DNA of 64,000 nt from Amycolatopsis azurea DSM 43854. GTDB lineage: Bacteria > Actinomycetota > Actinomycetes > Mycobacteriales > Pseudonocardiaceae. Positions within the stretch are counted from its first letter, which is position 1. Each line of letters begins with the position of its first letter. Below, in pieces: positions 18,736 through 26,229 of the stretch. The stretch is from positions 1 through 64,000 of the forward strand of contig NZ_MUXN01000005.1 in NCBI RefSeq assembly GCF_001995215.1, given 5' to 3'. The notes beneath the pieces were generated by a model. The model did not search any database and was not told the origin of the DNA. It saw only the letters and a program-made list of their open reading frames with translations. The position numbers were made by a program, and so were the translations under genes.

Positions 18736-18788
18736 GTTGCGAAAGCCACTTTCGCAACGTTGAAGGTTGCGAAAGTGGCTTTCGCAAC
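18736..18788. repeat. Perfect 23-bp-arm hairpin repeat (family 1, copy 2)
   Basis: Arms 18736-18758 and 18766-18788 are exact complements around the loop GTTGAAG. It differs from the copy at 10826 only at one base pair of the stem and in the loop. It lies between the osmoprotectant-binding lipoprotein gene (stop at 18847) and the SRPBCC gene. Confidence 0.92.
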
Positions 18789-18846
18789 ACACTCCAGGCC
18801 AGGACCGAGGGAATCCCCGAGTGTCGCGACCGGCCCCAGGTACGGG

Positions 18847-19767
18847 CTAGATGAGGGACTTCTCCTTCAGCCAGTCCTTCGCGACGTCGCCCGGCTTCTC
18901 GCCGTCCGAGTCGACGCGCTTGTTCAGCTCACGCAGCTGCGCGGTGTCGAGGGCCTTGCTCACGGCGTTGACGGCGGCCGCGAAGTCGGCGCCGCGCTCG
19001 TCGAGGACCTTCTTGTTCACCGCGGGCACGACGTTCTCGGTCGGCACGATGGCGAGGTCGTCCTCCAGCGCCACGAACTGCGGGTCGCCGACGAGCGGGC
19101 TCACCGAGTCGACCGGGATGACGGTGACCTTGCCGGACCGCAGCTGCTCGACGCGCGGGCCCGCCTCCTGCACGGTCTGGAAAGTCGCCTTCAGCTTGTA
19201 GACGTCGGTGAAGCCCTTGAAGCAAGGAAGCCGCTCCGCGCACTCGGGCGCGCCCGCGACGACGACGTTGTCGACCTTGGACAGGTCGCTGATCTTCGCC
19301 AGCCCCTTCTCCTTGGCGAGGTCGGCCTTCACGATGTAGGTGTTCTTGTTCTCCGCCGGCGACTGCTCCAGCAGGCCGATGCCGTCGGGCTCGAACAGCT
19401 TCTTGAGCTGTTCGTGTTCGCCCGCCGCGTCCTTCGCGGCTTCCTTGCCGAATCCGGTGCTGATGGCGGCACCCTGGTACTCCGGGACGAACTGGAGCTC
19501 ACCGGACTTGAGCGCCGGGTAGATCAGCTCGCGCGAACCGAGGTTCAGCTTCCGGGTGATCGGGTAGCCCTTGGCCTCCAGCGCGTTCGCGTACAGCTCG
19601 GCGAGGATCACGCTGTCGGTGAAGTTGAAGGAGGCGACCACGATCGGCGCGCCGCCCTTGCCCTGCGCGGCCGGGGCCGCCGCGTCGTCGCCACCCCCAC
19701 AGGCGGTCATACCGAGGACGGCGGCGGCCAGCACCGCGCCCACTCGAACATTCCGTGTCCAGCGCAC
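18847..19767 (-). CDS. Glycine betaine/osmoprotectant-binding lipoprotein
   Basis: This substrate-binding protein belongs to a quaternary-amine (OpuC/OsmF/ProX) ABC transporter and is anchored outside the membrane by lipobox LGMTACG. From GTG 19767 it is 306 residues. That GTG has AGGAG at 7 bp, whereas the GTG two codons upstream has it 1 bp away. The OpuAC-type domain begins PIVVASFNFTDSVILAELYA and contains GSRELIYPALKSGELQFVPEY and VIPVDSVSPLVGDPQFVALEDD. The two permease genes are divergent from it. Confidence 0.9.
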   Translation of the reverse strand: MRWTRNVRVGAVLAAAVLGMTACGGGDDAAAPAAQGKGGAPIVVASFNFTDSVILAELYANALEAKGYPITRKLNLGSRELIYPALKSGELQFVPEYQGAAISTGFGKEAAKDAAGEHEQLKKLFEPDGIGLLEQSPAENKNTYIVKADLAKEKGLAKISDLSKVDNVVVAGAPECAERLPCFKGFTDVYKLKATFQTVQEAGPRVEQLRSGKVTVIPVDSVSPLVGDPQFVALEDDLAIVPTENVVPAVNKKVLDERGADFAAAVNAVSKALDTAQLRELNKRVDSDGEKPGDVAKDWLKEKSLI

Positions 19768-19901
19768 GTGCACACTCCTATGACTCGTTCAGAGGAATGA
19801 ACCGTATCCCTGGGTCACGACAGAATCCACATATTGAGAGTTGCGCCCCGTGCGCTCCCAGAGAACGGAATCGGGCCGTCCGAACGGGGTAAGGTCGGCC
19901 G

Positions 19902-20603
19902 GTGCGAGCATCCTCCGTGTTCCCCGTATCCGCCCAGGGCGGACGGCCGCTCTTCGAGTGGCGGTGGGTGGACCGCCATCTCGACGAGATCTTCGAGCGG
20001 CTCGGCGAGCACATCACGCTCACCGCGGCGGCGCTCGCCATCGGACTCGTGGTGTCGATCGGTGTTTCCGTGGTTTCGCTGCGTCGCCGGTGGTTCTACG
20101 CCCTCGCGCTGGGCGCGGCGGGTTCGCTGTACGTCATCCCGAGCCTCGGCGCCTTCGCCGTACTGGTGCCCTTCACCGGCCTGACGTCCTTCACCACCGC
20201 GGTCATCCCGTTGGCGACGTACACGTTGCTGATCCTCATCCGCAACATCGTCACGGGTGTCGAACAGGTGCCCAAGGAAGTCCGCGAAGCCGCGATAGGC
20301 ATGGGTTTCACGCGGGCGCGGTTGCTGTGGCAGGTCGAACTGCCGCTCGCGCTGCCGGTGGTGGTCGCGGGGCTGCGTGTCGCGGCGGTGACCACGATCG
20401 GCCTCGTGACGGTGACTTCCATGCTCGGCAAGGGCGGGCTCGGATACTTCATCCGCAACGGGATCCAGACCGCGACGCCGAACCCGACGTCGATCATCGT
20501 CGGCGTCGGACTTTCCGTGGTGCTCGCCGTGGCGGTGGATCTGTTGCTGTGGCTCGGTGGGCGCGCGCTCGCGCCGTGGTCGCGGAAGGCGGCGTCGCGA
20601 TGA
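19902..20603 (+). CDS. Osmoprotectant ABC transporter permease 1
   Basis: This 233-residue inner-membrane permease (GTG 19902) has about five membrane helices. The EAA-type loop that docks with the ATPase reads EVREAAIGMGFTRARLLWQVELPLALP. The fold matches OpuCB/YehW permeases. It is translated together with the second permease through a 4-bp overlap. No ATPase gene is found in this cluster. Confidence 0.9.
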   Translation: MRASSVFPVSAQGGRPLFEWRWVDRHLDEIFERLGEHITLTAAALAIGLVVSIGVSVVSLRRRWFYALALGAAGSLYVIPSLGAFAVLVPFTGLTSFTTAVIPLATYTLLILIRNIVTGVEQVPKEVREAAIGMGFTRARLLWQVELPLALPVVVAGLRVAAVTTIGLVTVTSMLGKGGLGYFIRNGIQTATPNPTSIIVGVGLSVVLAVAVDLLLWLGGRALAPWSRKAASR

Positions 20604-21316
20604 GCATCATCGACCAGACCATCGAGTGGTTCGGCGAGCCGAACCGCTGGAGCTGGACCGAACCGGCGGGCGTGCCGTACCGGACCGTCGAGCACCTGCA
20701 GTTCTCCTTGGTGGCGTTGGCGATTTCCGCCGTGCTGACGATCCCGCCCGCGCTGTGGCTCGCGCACTACCGCCGCGCCCAGTTCCTCGCGACGAGCGCG
20801 GTGAACATCGGCCGCGCGATCCCCAGCTTCGGACTGGTGATCCTGTTCTGGTTCCTGGCTTCCCGGCTCGAAGTCGACACGACGTTCTGGCCGCTGATGC
20901 TCGCGCTGGTGGCACTGGCGCTGCCGCCGTTGTTCACCAACACCTACGCGGGCGTCATCCAACTGGAGCAGGAAACCGTCGACGCCGCGCGCGGAACCGG
21001 TTACCGCGAGTGGCAGATCATGCTGCGCCTGGAGTTGCCGCTCGCGTCGCCGGTCATCCTCGCGGGTGCACGCGTCGCGTTCCTGCAACTGGTGGCCACC
21101 GTCGCGATCGGCGCGATCGTCAACGACGGCGGCGGACTCGGACGGTACATTGTGGACGGTTTCGCGCTCGGGGAACCGGGCCACGGCGAGATCCTGGCGG
21201 GCGGCATCGCCGTCGTCGTCCTGGCTTTGGTGTGCGAGGGCGTTTTCGCGCTCATCACGCGTTGGGCGACTCCGCGCGGGCTGGCGATCCAGTCCCGCGC
21301 GGAGGCCCAGGCCTGA
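20600..21316 (+). CDS. Osmoprotectant ABC transporter permease 2
   Basis: This 238-residue permease starts at ATG 20600, overlapping the stop of permease 1. The EAA loop is VDAARGTGYREWQIMLRLELPLASP. The N-terminal region places a soluble stretch (WFGEPNRWSWTEPAGVPYRTVEHLQ) before the first helix, as in OpuCD/YehY proteins. It should form a heterodimer with permease 1. It converges on the NucA/NucB-like gene 9 bp later. Confidence 0.9.
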   Translation: MSIIDQTIEWFGEPNRWSWTEPAGVPYRTVEHLQFSLVALAISAVLTIPPALWLAHYRRAQFLATSAVNIGRAIPSFGLVILFWFLASRLEVDTTFWPLMLALVALALPPLFTNTYAGVIQLEQETVDAARGTGYREWQIMLRLELPLASPVILAGARVAFLQLVATVAIGAIVNDGGGLGRYIVDGFALGEPGHGEILAGGIAVVVLALVCEGVFALITRWATPRGLAIQSRAEAQA

Positions 21317-21325
21317 CCCCTGGTT

Positions 21326-22552
21326 CTAGTCGAGAATCCAGATCCAGTACTGATCACCGTCGAGGATGTGGTGCCGGCTGATGAAGTCGTTCACGGTCTG
21401 CTCCATCGCCAGGAAGACACTCTCGGCGACCGGTTTCACGGCGAAGGCCCCGCCTGCCGAGTGCCCCGGATAACGGCCCGCCCCGTCTCTCGTGCTGTTG
21501 AACGGATACGCGGCGCACTTGAGAACCGTCCCGTCCGGACCGGTACGCCAGTCCGGGCCCCACCGCGCCGCGCAATATCGCTCGGAGACCGTCTTGTTGG
21601 CTTCTTGAGCCGGCTGGTGGTTGGTTCGCGTGAGCGGATGGGTACGCAACGCCAGGATGTCGCCAAGCCACCCCGGAATGTAATGACCTACCGCGCTGCC
21701 GGGATAGGCTTCCTTGATATTGCGGCGGATCGCGTCGGCCACCAGCCGCCCGTAGTCCGCGGCAGCCGGTTCCTGAAGATCCACGAAGAACAGGGCCGGC
21801 CGTTGGAAGACGCACTTGCTTCCTCGGACGTAGTCGGCGTCGTCGCACCGCGCTTCGGCCGAGAGGACCGGCGCGTTCTCCACCACGCCGTTCTCGCCCT
21901 CGACGAACAGGGTCCGGCCCAGCTTGTACCAGGTGCGCTTCTCAGCCTGGATCTCCGGCGACTCCTTGGGATCCGGGACGTCCTGGCCGCGCATGGTGAA
22001 CACCGTGTTCTCGACGGGCTGGGCCTTCCACTCCGCGATGCTCTTCGAGATCTTGGCTTCGGGCACGTCGCAGTCCGCGGTCCCGGTGGTGTACTTCGCG
22101 GCGCACGTCATGGTGGCGCCGAACCGCGTGGTGTCGGGCAGGCCGCGGAGGGAGGAGAACTGCATCCGGTGGCCGATGACGACGCGGCGTTGCCCAGGTT
22201 CCATGTTCCGGGTGACGACCACGAACACGACCGCCTCGCCGACGAGCGGACAGGCCTGCTCGGGGCACGCGTACCGCTTGTAATGCAATTGCGTGATCTG
22301 ACAGGTGGAAAAACGATTCTTGAAGTACCCGTCCGCCGGATTAGGGCGACTGAGATAACATCCGTCGAAAGTGACGGGCTCGGGTATGTTCCGGTCGGTG
22401 TGCGGAAGGGGATACCCAGGCGGTGGCGACTCTTGCGGTATCGCCAAAGGTGTTGCGAGAGCAGCGGTTTGTGTCGCGCTCGCCATCGAGCCGATGAGCA
22501 GGACCAGCGTGGAGATCATGAGCGCGACGCGCCCAGGTCTTCGGTGATTCAT
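21326..22552 (-). CDS. Secreted protein with C-terminal NucA/NucB-like domain
   Basis: This protein is 408 residues long from ATG 22552, chosen because GGGGA lies 6 bp upstream. Two alternative in-frame ATG codons lie slightly further up. A Sec signal peptide (ALMISTLVLLIGSMASA) is followed by a ~250-residue Cys-containing region I do not recognise. The last ~75 residues resemble the actinobacterial deoxyribonuclease NucA/NucB domain (YPFNSTRDGAG ... RHHILDGDQYWIWI). The family's acidic DE before YPF is AA here (A347-A348). Nuclease activity is therefore doubtful. Confidence 0.7.
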   Translation of the reverse strand: MNHRRPGRVALMISTLVLLIGSMASATQTAALATPLAIPQESPPPGYPLPHTDRNIPEPVTFDGCYLSRPNPADGYFKNRFSTCQITQLHYKRYACPEQACPLVGEAVVFVVVTRNMEPGQRRVVIGHRMQFSSLRGLPDTTRFGATMTCAAKYTTGTADCDVPEAKISKSIAEWKAQPVENTVFTMRGQDVPDPKESPEIQAEKRTWYKLGRTLFVEGENGVVENAPVLSAEARCDDADYVRGSKCVFQRPALFFVDLQEPAAADYGRLVADAIRRNIKEAYPGSAVGHYIPGWLGDILALRTHPLTRTNHQPAQEANKTVSERYCAARWGPDWRTGPDGTVLKCAAYPFNSTRDGAGRYPGHSAGGAFAVKPVAESVFLAMEQTVNDFISRHHILDGDQYWIWILD

Positions 22553-22619
22553 GGGTGTCCCCATTCTCGAAAACACTGTGGACCACCAAGATTAAGGAGC
22601 GCCGACACCGGGATCGCCG

Positions 22620-24041
22620 TCAGAACGGCCCAAATCCCCCGGCGGTAAACGCGGCGACGAGAGCAGTCACTTCCGGCCCCAATGACCGATCCCCGGCCAC
22701 CGGCGGCACCAGTTCCCGCAGCCGCTCGTAAGCGGGCCGGAGTCCCGGCGCTCCTTCCCCGGAAGCCAGCCACCGCGCCTGCGAACCCGTGATCAGCTCG
22801 CAGGCCGTGATGGCGGACATCCGCGCGCAGGCGTCGCGGAGCTGATTCCCCGCCGCCCACGCGAACGCCTGCACGTCCTCCTGTCCGGCGGAAGTGTCGA
22901 CGGAGCCCAGCGTCGCGGGCGTGACCAGCCGCCGCAGCGCGTGCAGCTCCCCCACCGCGCGTTTGTGCAACGGCGTCAACCCCGCCTGCGATCCCGGATC
23001 CGCCGCCAACTGCGCGGGCAGACCGCTGAATCGCTCGTCCAGCATCCGGTGCGCCCGCTGGACGCTCACTTCGCCGAGATGCGCCAGCGCCGCCGTCGCC
23101 GCGTCCATCCGCAGCCCGAGTTCGACGGCGTGGAAACCCGTCGTGGACACGAATTCGCCGTCCAGGAACGCCGGCGAGTCGGTCGGCATCGAGCGGCGCA
23201 GGACCTCGTCCAGCTCGTCGGCGACCCGCGTCACATGGGCGATCGCGCGCGGCGCGACCCGGACGGAAACGGGCGCCTGCACGACCTGCGGCCGTTCGGC
23301 GGAACCTCGGATCAGTTCGCTCACCGCGGCCAGGACCGCCCGGAGAACCTCGTCGTCCCCCGCCAGCGAAGGACGGTAGATCGCTTGCGGCGCACCGAGA
23401 ACGTCGATCGCGATCGCCGCGGCCAGCGTCTGGATTTCCACGAGCCGCCGGACCTCGGTGAGCGCGAACGCGGCGAGCGTCTCGGCCAGCGGCGAGCCCT
23501 GGATGAGGGTCGCGCCCTCCTTGAGGCCGGGTTCGTACGGCTTCGCGAGTACCTCCGACGCGGGCGTCTCGACGCCGTCCACCAGCACGGTCCCGACGCC
23601 GAGAAAGGTCTGGAAGGCGTGCGCCAGCGGGATGATCTCCCCGGCACTGCCCAGCCCCGTCCTCGGCACGGCGGGCGTGAACCCGTCGTTGAGCCGGCCG
23701 ACGAGGAACGTCACCAGCTCCGGGCTCGCGCCCGCCTCCGGCGCGAGCAGATCCCGCAGGCGCACCAGCAGGAGCCAGCGCACCTCGCCGGGCGAGAGCC
23801 AGGGCGGGCCGCCGACGGCCCGGCCGATCAGCAGGTTCCGCTGGTGCGCGGCCGACGCGTCCACCGCGATCCCGGCGAGCCGCCCCATGCCGGTGTTCAC
23901 GCCGTAGACGGGGCGGTCGGTCAGCGCGCCGAGGACGCGGGCGCGGTTTTCACCGAGCCCCGCCAGCAACGCGGGGTCGATCTCCAGGAAGGCCGCTTCG
24001 AACGCCGAAGCCAGCGAGAAGTCCTTTGTGGACAGCCTCAC
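22620..24041 (-). CDS. Aromatic amino acid lyase (HAL/PAL) homologue lacking the MIO triad
   Basis: This 473-residue protein starts at GTG 24041, overlapping the YbaK gene by 4 bp. It follows the histidine ammonia-lyase fold: YGVNTGMG with Tyr46, QRNLLIGRAVG, and IPLAHAFQTFLG after the cofactor loop, then QEDVQAF near the end. The MIO-forming Ala-Ser-Gly is Ser-Ala-Gly here (S132-A133-G134). HAL Asn195 is Gln181 and HAL Tyr280 is Val258, while Gln255 and Arg261 remain. Without the central Ser the MIO group should not form. It may be a non-lyase or regulatory relative. The usual hut genes are absent. Confidence 0.8.
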   Translation of the reverse strand: MRLSTKDFSLASAFEAAFLEIDPALLAGLGENRARVLGALTDRPVYGVNTGMGRLAGIAVDASAAHQRNLLIGRAVGGPPWLSPGEVRWLLLVRLRDLLAPEAGASPELVTFLVGRLNDGFTPAVPRTGLGSAGEIIPLAHAFQTFLGVGTVLVDGVETPASEVLAKPYEPGLKEGATLIQGSPLAETLAAFALTEVRRLVEIQTLAAAIAIDVLGAPQAIYRPSLAGDDEVLRAVLAAVSELIRGSAERPQVVQAPVSVRVAPRAIAHVTRVADELDEVLRRSMPTDSPAFLDGEFVSTTGFHAVELGLRMDAATAALAHLGEVSVQRAHRMLDERFSGLPAQLAADPGSQAGLTPLHKRAVGELHALRRLVTPATLGSVDTSAGQEDVQAFAWAAGNQLRDACARMSAITACELITGSQARWLASGEGAPGLRPAYERLRELVPPVAGDRSLGPEVTALVAAFTAGGFGPF

Positions 24042-24592
24042 TCGACGGGACGGGCGAGGTCGTCGATCACCTCGGCACCGGGGAGCGAGGCGAGCGCCGA
24101 ACCCGAGATCAGCAGCTTGCTGCCGCGGATCCCGCTCCCGATGATCAGCTCGGGCTCGTCGGCGACGCGCCGGTCGATCAGGATCGGCCACGACTCGGGC
24201 AGGCCGACGGGGGTGATGCCGCCGTACTCCATGCCGGTGATCGAGACGGCCTCGTCCATCGGGGCGAAGGACGCCTTGCGGACGTCGAGACGGCGTTTGA
24301 TCACGCCGTTCACGTCGGCGCGGGTGGTGGCGAGGATCAGGGCGGCGGCGAAGCGGACCTCACCGGCGCGTTTGCCGGCGACGACGACGCAGTTCGCGGA
24401 CGCGGAAAGCGGGGAGCCGTACGCCTCGCAGAAGGCGGCGGTGTCGGCCAGCTCGGCGTCGATCTCGGCGACGCCGAGGGCGTCGGGATCGGGCAGGGCG
24501 GCGAGGGCCTTGGCGACGGGCTCGGCGAGCAGGTCCGTACGCGACGGGGCGGGGACGACGGTGAGGCTTCCGGCGATGGTCCAGTCAGTCAC
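24038..24592 (-). CDS. YbaK/EbsC-family aminoacyl-tRNA deacylase
   Basis: This 184-residue cytosolic protein (GTG 24592) belongs to the YbaK/ProRS-editing superfamily. These proteins hydrolyse mischarged tRNAs such as Cys-tRNAPro. It has the conserved Lys-containing core CVVVAGKRAGEVRFAAALILATTRADVNGVIKR and the GMEYGGITPVGLPESWPILID loop with the GGxxPxG pattern. It is coupled by a 4-bp overlap to the lyase homologue downstream. The exact tRNA target cannot be inferred. Confidence 0.88.
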   Translation of the reverse strand: MTDWTIAGSLTVVPAPSRTDLLAEPVAKALAALPDPDALGVAEIDAELADTAAFCEAYGSPLSASANCVVVAGKRAGEVRFAAALILATTRADVNGVIKRRLDVRKASFAPMDEAVSITGMEYGGITPVGLPESWPILIDRRVADEPELIIGSGIRGSKLLISGSALASLPGAEVIDDLARPVE

Positions 24593-24606
24593 AGGACCCA
24601 CCCTAA

Positions 24607-24900
24607 TCACCAGTTGCGGCCGCCGCGTTGCACCTCGATCAGCTTGGGGCGGACGTCGACGAGGTAGACCAGGACCGCGACCAGGGCGGGCAGCCAAAGG
24701 ATCATGCCGCCGCCGTAGAACTCGAACAGGACCATCACGACGGTGGCCCCGCCGGTGATGAGCATCCAGATGGGTTTGGTCTTGCGATCGGCGGCCGAGT
24801 ACGCGTCCGAGCGCTGACGCAGCGCGTGCACGAACGCGAACAGCCCCGTCAGTGCGCCGGCCCAATGGATGGCGATGAGGATCCAGGTGGCAACGAGCAC
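24607..24900 (-). CDS. DUF2516 membrane protein, Rv0476-like
   Basis: This 97-residue protein (GTG start) has three hydrophobic helices: the N-terminal WILIAIHWAGALTGLFAFVHAL, then WMLITGGATVVMVLFEF, then MILWLPALVAVLVYLVDVRPKLIEVQ. A small cytosolic loop (RQRSDAYSAADRKTKP) separates the first two. Length and order match DUF2516 (Rv0476), which follows hbhA in mycobacteria as it does here. Function is unknown. It starts 84 bp after hbhA, across a terminator hairpin. Confidence 0.88.
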   Translation of the reverse strand: MLVATWILIAIHWAGALTGLFAFVHALRQRSDAYSAADRKTKPIWMLITGGATVVMVLFEFYGGGMILWLPALVAVLVYLVDVRPKLIEVQRGGRNW

Positions 24901-24934
24901 GAAGCCAGCTTACGTCAAACCGGGCGAATGACCC

Positions 24935-24967
24935 GGGCCCCCGGCACCGAAGCGGTGCCGGGGGCCC
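24935..24967. terminator. Hairpin terminator after hbhA
   Basis: Perfect 15-bp arms GGGCCCCCGGCACCG (24935-24949) and complement (24953-24967) with loop AAG lie 18 bp beyond the hbhA stop. This is a typical GC-rich actinomycete terminator without a long T-run. Confidence 0.85.
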
Positions 24968-24984
24968 TGGGAGTTCGCGCGGAC

Positions 24985-25668
24985 CTACTTGTCGGTCGTC
25001 TTCGGCGCGGTGGCCGGCTTCTTGGCGGCCGCGGTGGTGCTGGTGCGGCGCGCGGCCGGGGAGGTGGTCTTCGGCGCGGTCTTGTTGGCGACCTTGCGCG
25101 AAGCCGAGCGGGTCTCGTGCGCGAGGTCGTCGCCGATCTCCTCGACCTCGTCGGCGATCTCGCCGGCGACCTCGGTCACCTTGCGGGCGGTCTTCTCGCC
25201 CACCGAGCGGGTGCCCTTGGTGACCTTGCCGAGCACGGTGTCGATGCGCTCACGGGCGTCGGTGGTCACGTCCTCGACGCGGTCCTGCGCGGTGCTCAGC
25301 GCCTCTTCGAGCTGCTCGATGGTCTTCTTGACCTGCGGCTGCGCGGCGAACTTGTCCCACGCCTGCTCACCGGACTCGGCCAGCTTGTTGTACAGCTTCA
25401 GCGCGGCCTCGGTGTACTCGTCGATGACCTTGCGCAGCTCGGCCGGGTCCAGCTTCTCGCGGAGGCCCTCGACGTCGTGCGGGAGCTCCTCGATGTTCTT
25501 GCGGGCGGCCTCGCCGCTCTCGACGACACGCTCCTTGGCCTTCGAGACGGCGTCGACGACGGCCTGGCCCGCCAGGTTGCCGGCGCCGAGCGCGGCCAGC
25601 AGCGGGGTGCGGACCTGGTCGAGGGCGGTGTGCTTGCGTTCGGTCTTGGTGGTCGTGGCCGTGGTCAT
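24985..25668 (-). CDS. hbhA: Heparin-binding haemagglutinin-like protein HbhA
   Basis: This 227-residue protein starts at ATG 25668 behind GGAGA. It is mostly a long amphipathic coiled coil (about 55-165, e.g. EELPHDVEGLREKLDPAELRK). A Lys/Ala/Pro/Thr-rich tail (about 185-227) resembles the heparin-binding KPA-repeat tail of mycobacterial HbhA. In mycobacteria HbhA is surface-exposed and also affects intracellular lipid inclusions. In a soil actinomycete the latter is more plausible. It is coupled by a 4-bp overlap to the XRE regulator, matching Rv0474-Rv0475. Confidence 0.88.
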   Translation of the reverse strand: MTTATTTKTERKHTALDQVRTPLLAALGAGNLAGQAVVDAVSKAKERVVESGEAARKNIEELPHDVEGLREKLDPAELRKVIDEYTEAALKLYNKLAESGEQAWDKFAAQPQVKKTIEQLEEALSTAQDRVEDVTTDARERIDTVLGKVTKGTRSVGEKTARKVTEVAGEIADEVEEIGDDLAHETRSASRKVANKTAPKTTSPAARRTSTTAAAKKPATAPKTTDK

Positions 25669-26120
25669 GCTGTCTCCTTGGATTCGGCTGCGGGGTCTTC
25701 GGGTTTCGCGTCCGCCGCCTGCGTCGGCTTCGCGGCGGCGTTCTCGCGACGGAACGATTCGTAGACGTCGAGCAGGACCTGCTTCTGCCGTTCGGTCAGC
25801 TCGGTGTCGGCGCGGATCGCGTCGCCGACCGGGCCGCCCGTGGGCAGATCGAGGATTCCCGCTTGCACGTAGAGCGCCTCGGCCGAGATACGCAGGCCCT
25901 TGGCGATCTGCTGCAGGATCTCCGCGCTGGGTTTGCGGACCCCGCGCTCGATCTGGCTCAGGTACGGATTGGACACTCCGGCGAGTTTCGACAGCTGCCG
26001 CAAGGAGATCTTCGCGTTGCTGCGCTGCTGCCTGATGTACTCGCCGATGTCGGAAGCGATGTCCGCGACCTTCTCCATCGGTCCGCCCGATGCGGGCTGA
26101 TCCCGGTTGGTGTCTGACAT
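25665..26120 (-). CDS. XRE-family transcriptional regulator, Rv0474-like
   Basis: This 151-residue protein has an N-terminal XRE helix-turn-helix at about 25-80 (ISLRQLSKLAGVSNPYLSQIERGVRKPSA). A helical extension and an acidic Ala-rich tail follow. The start is ATG 26120 behind GAGG. It is translationally coupled to hbhA and probably controls its own operon. The nested inverted repeats at 26157-26189 are 37-69 bp upstream of the start and are the obvious operator. Confidence 0.92.
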   Translation of the reverse strand: MSDTNRDQPASGGPMEKVADIASDIGEYIRQQRSNAKISLRQLSKLAGVSNPYLSQIERGVRKPSAEILQQIAKGLRISAEALYVQAGILDLPTGGPVGDAIRADTELTERQKQVLLDVYESFRRENAAAKPTQAADAKPEDPAAESKETA

Positions 26121-26156
26121 CGGTCACCTCCTCGCGACGTCTTCAACGCTACGCGC

Positions 26157-26189
26157 GAGTGCTAGCTATTGCAAGCACTCTGCTTGCAA
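26157..26189. promoter_or_regulatory. Nested inverted repeats upstream of the XRE-hbhA operon
   Basis: TTGCAAGCA and its complement (26169-26177, 26181-26189, 3-bp spacer) overlap a second pair GAGTGCT/AGCACTC (26157-26163, 26174-26180, 10-bp spacer). They sit in the 109-bp divergent gap between the XRE gene and a methyltransferase gene. Autoregulation by the XRE protein is inferred. Confidence 0.6.
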
Positions 26190-26229
26190 CCATCGGGTGT
26201 GTCGGTGCTCACCCGGCTACCGTGGAGGG

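Noticed and set aside
18631-18792. N-terminal extension of the SRPBCC gene to 18792
   Set aside because: The extension reads directly through the family-1 hairpin repeat; ATG 18630 has a good ribosome-binding site and gives the normal family length.
26157-26180. CIRCE heat-shock operator
   Set aside because: Half-sites occur in the opposite order (GAGTGCT first, AGCACTC second), unlike the canonical TTAGCACTC-N9-GAGTGCTAA.
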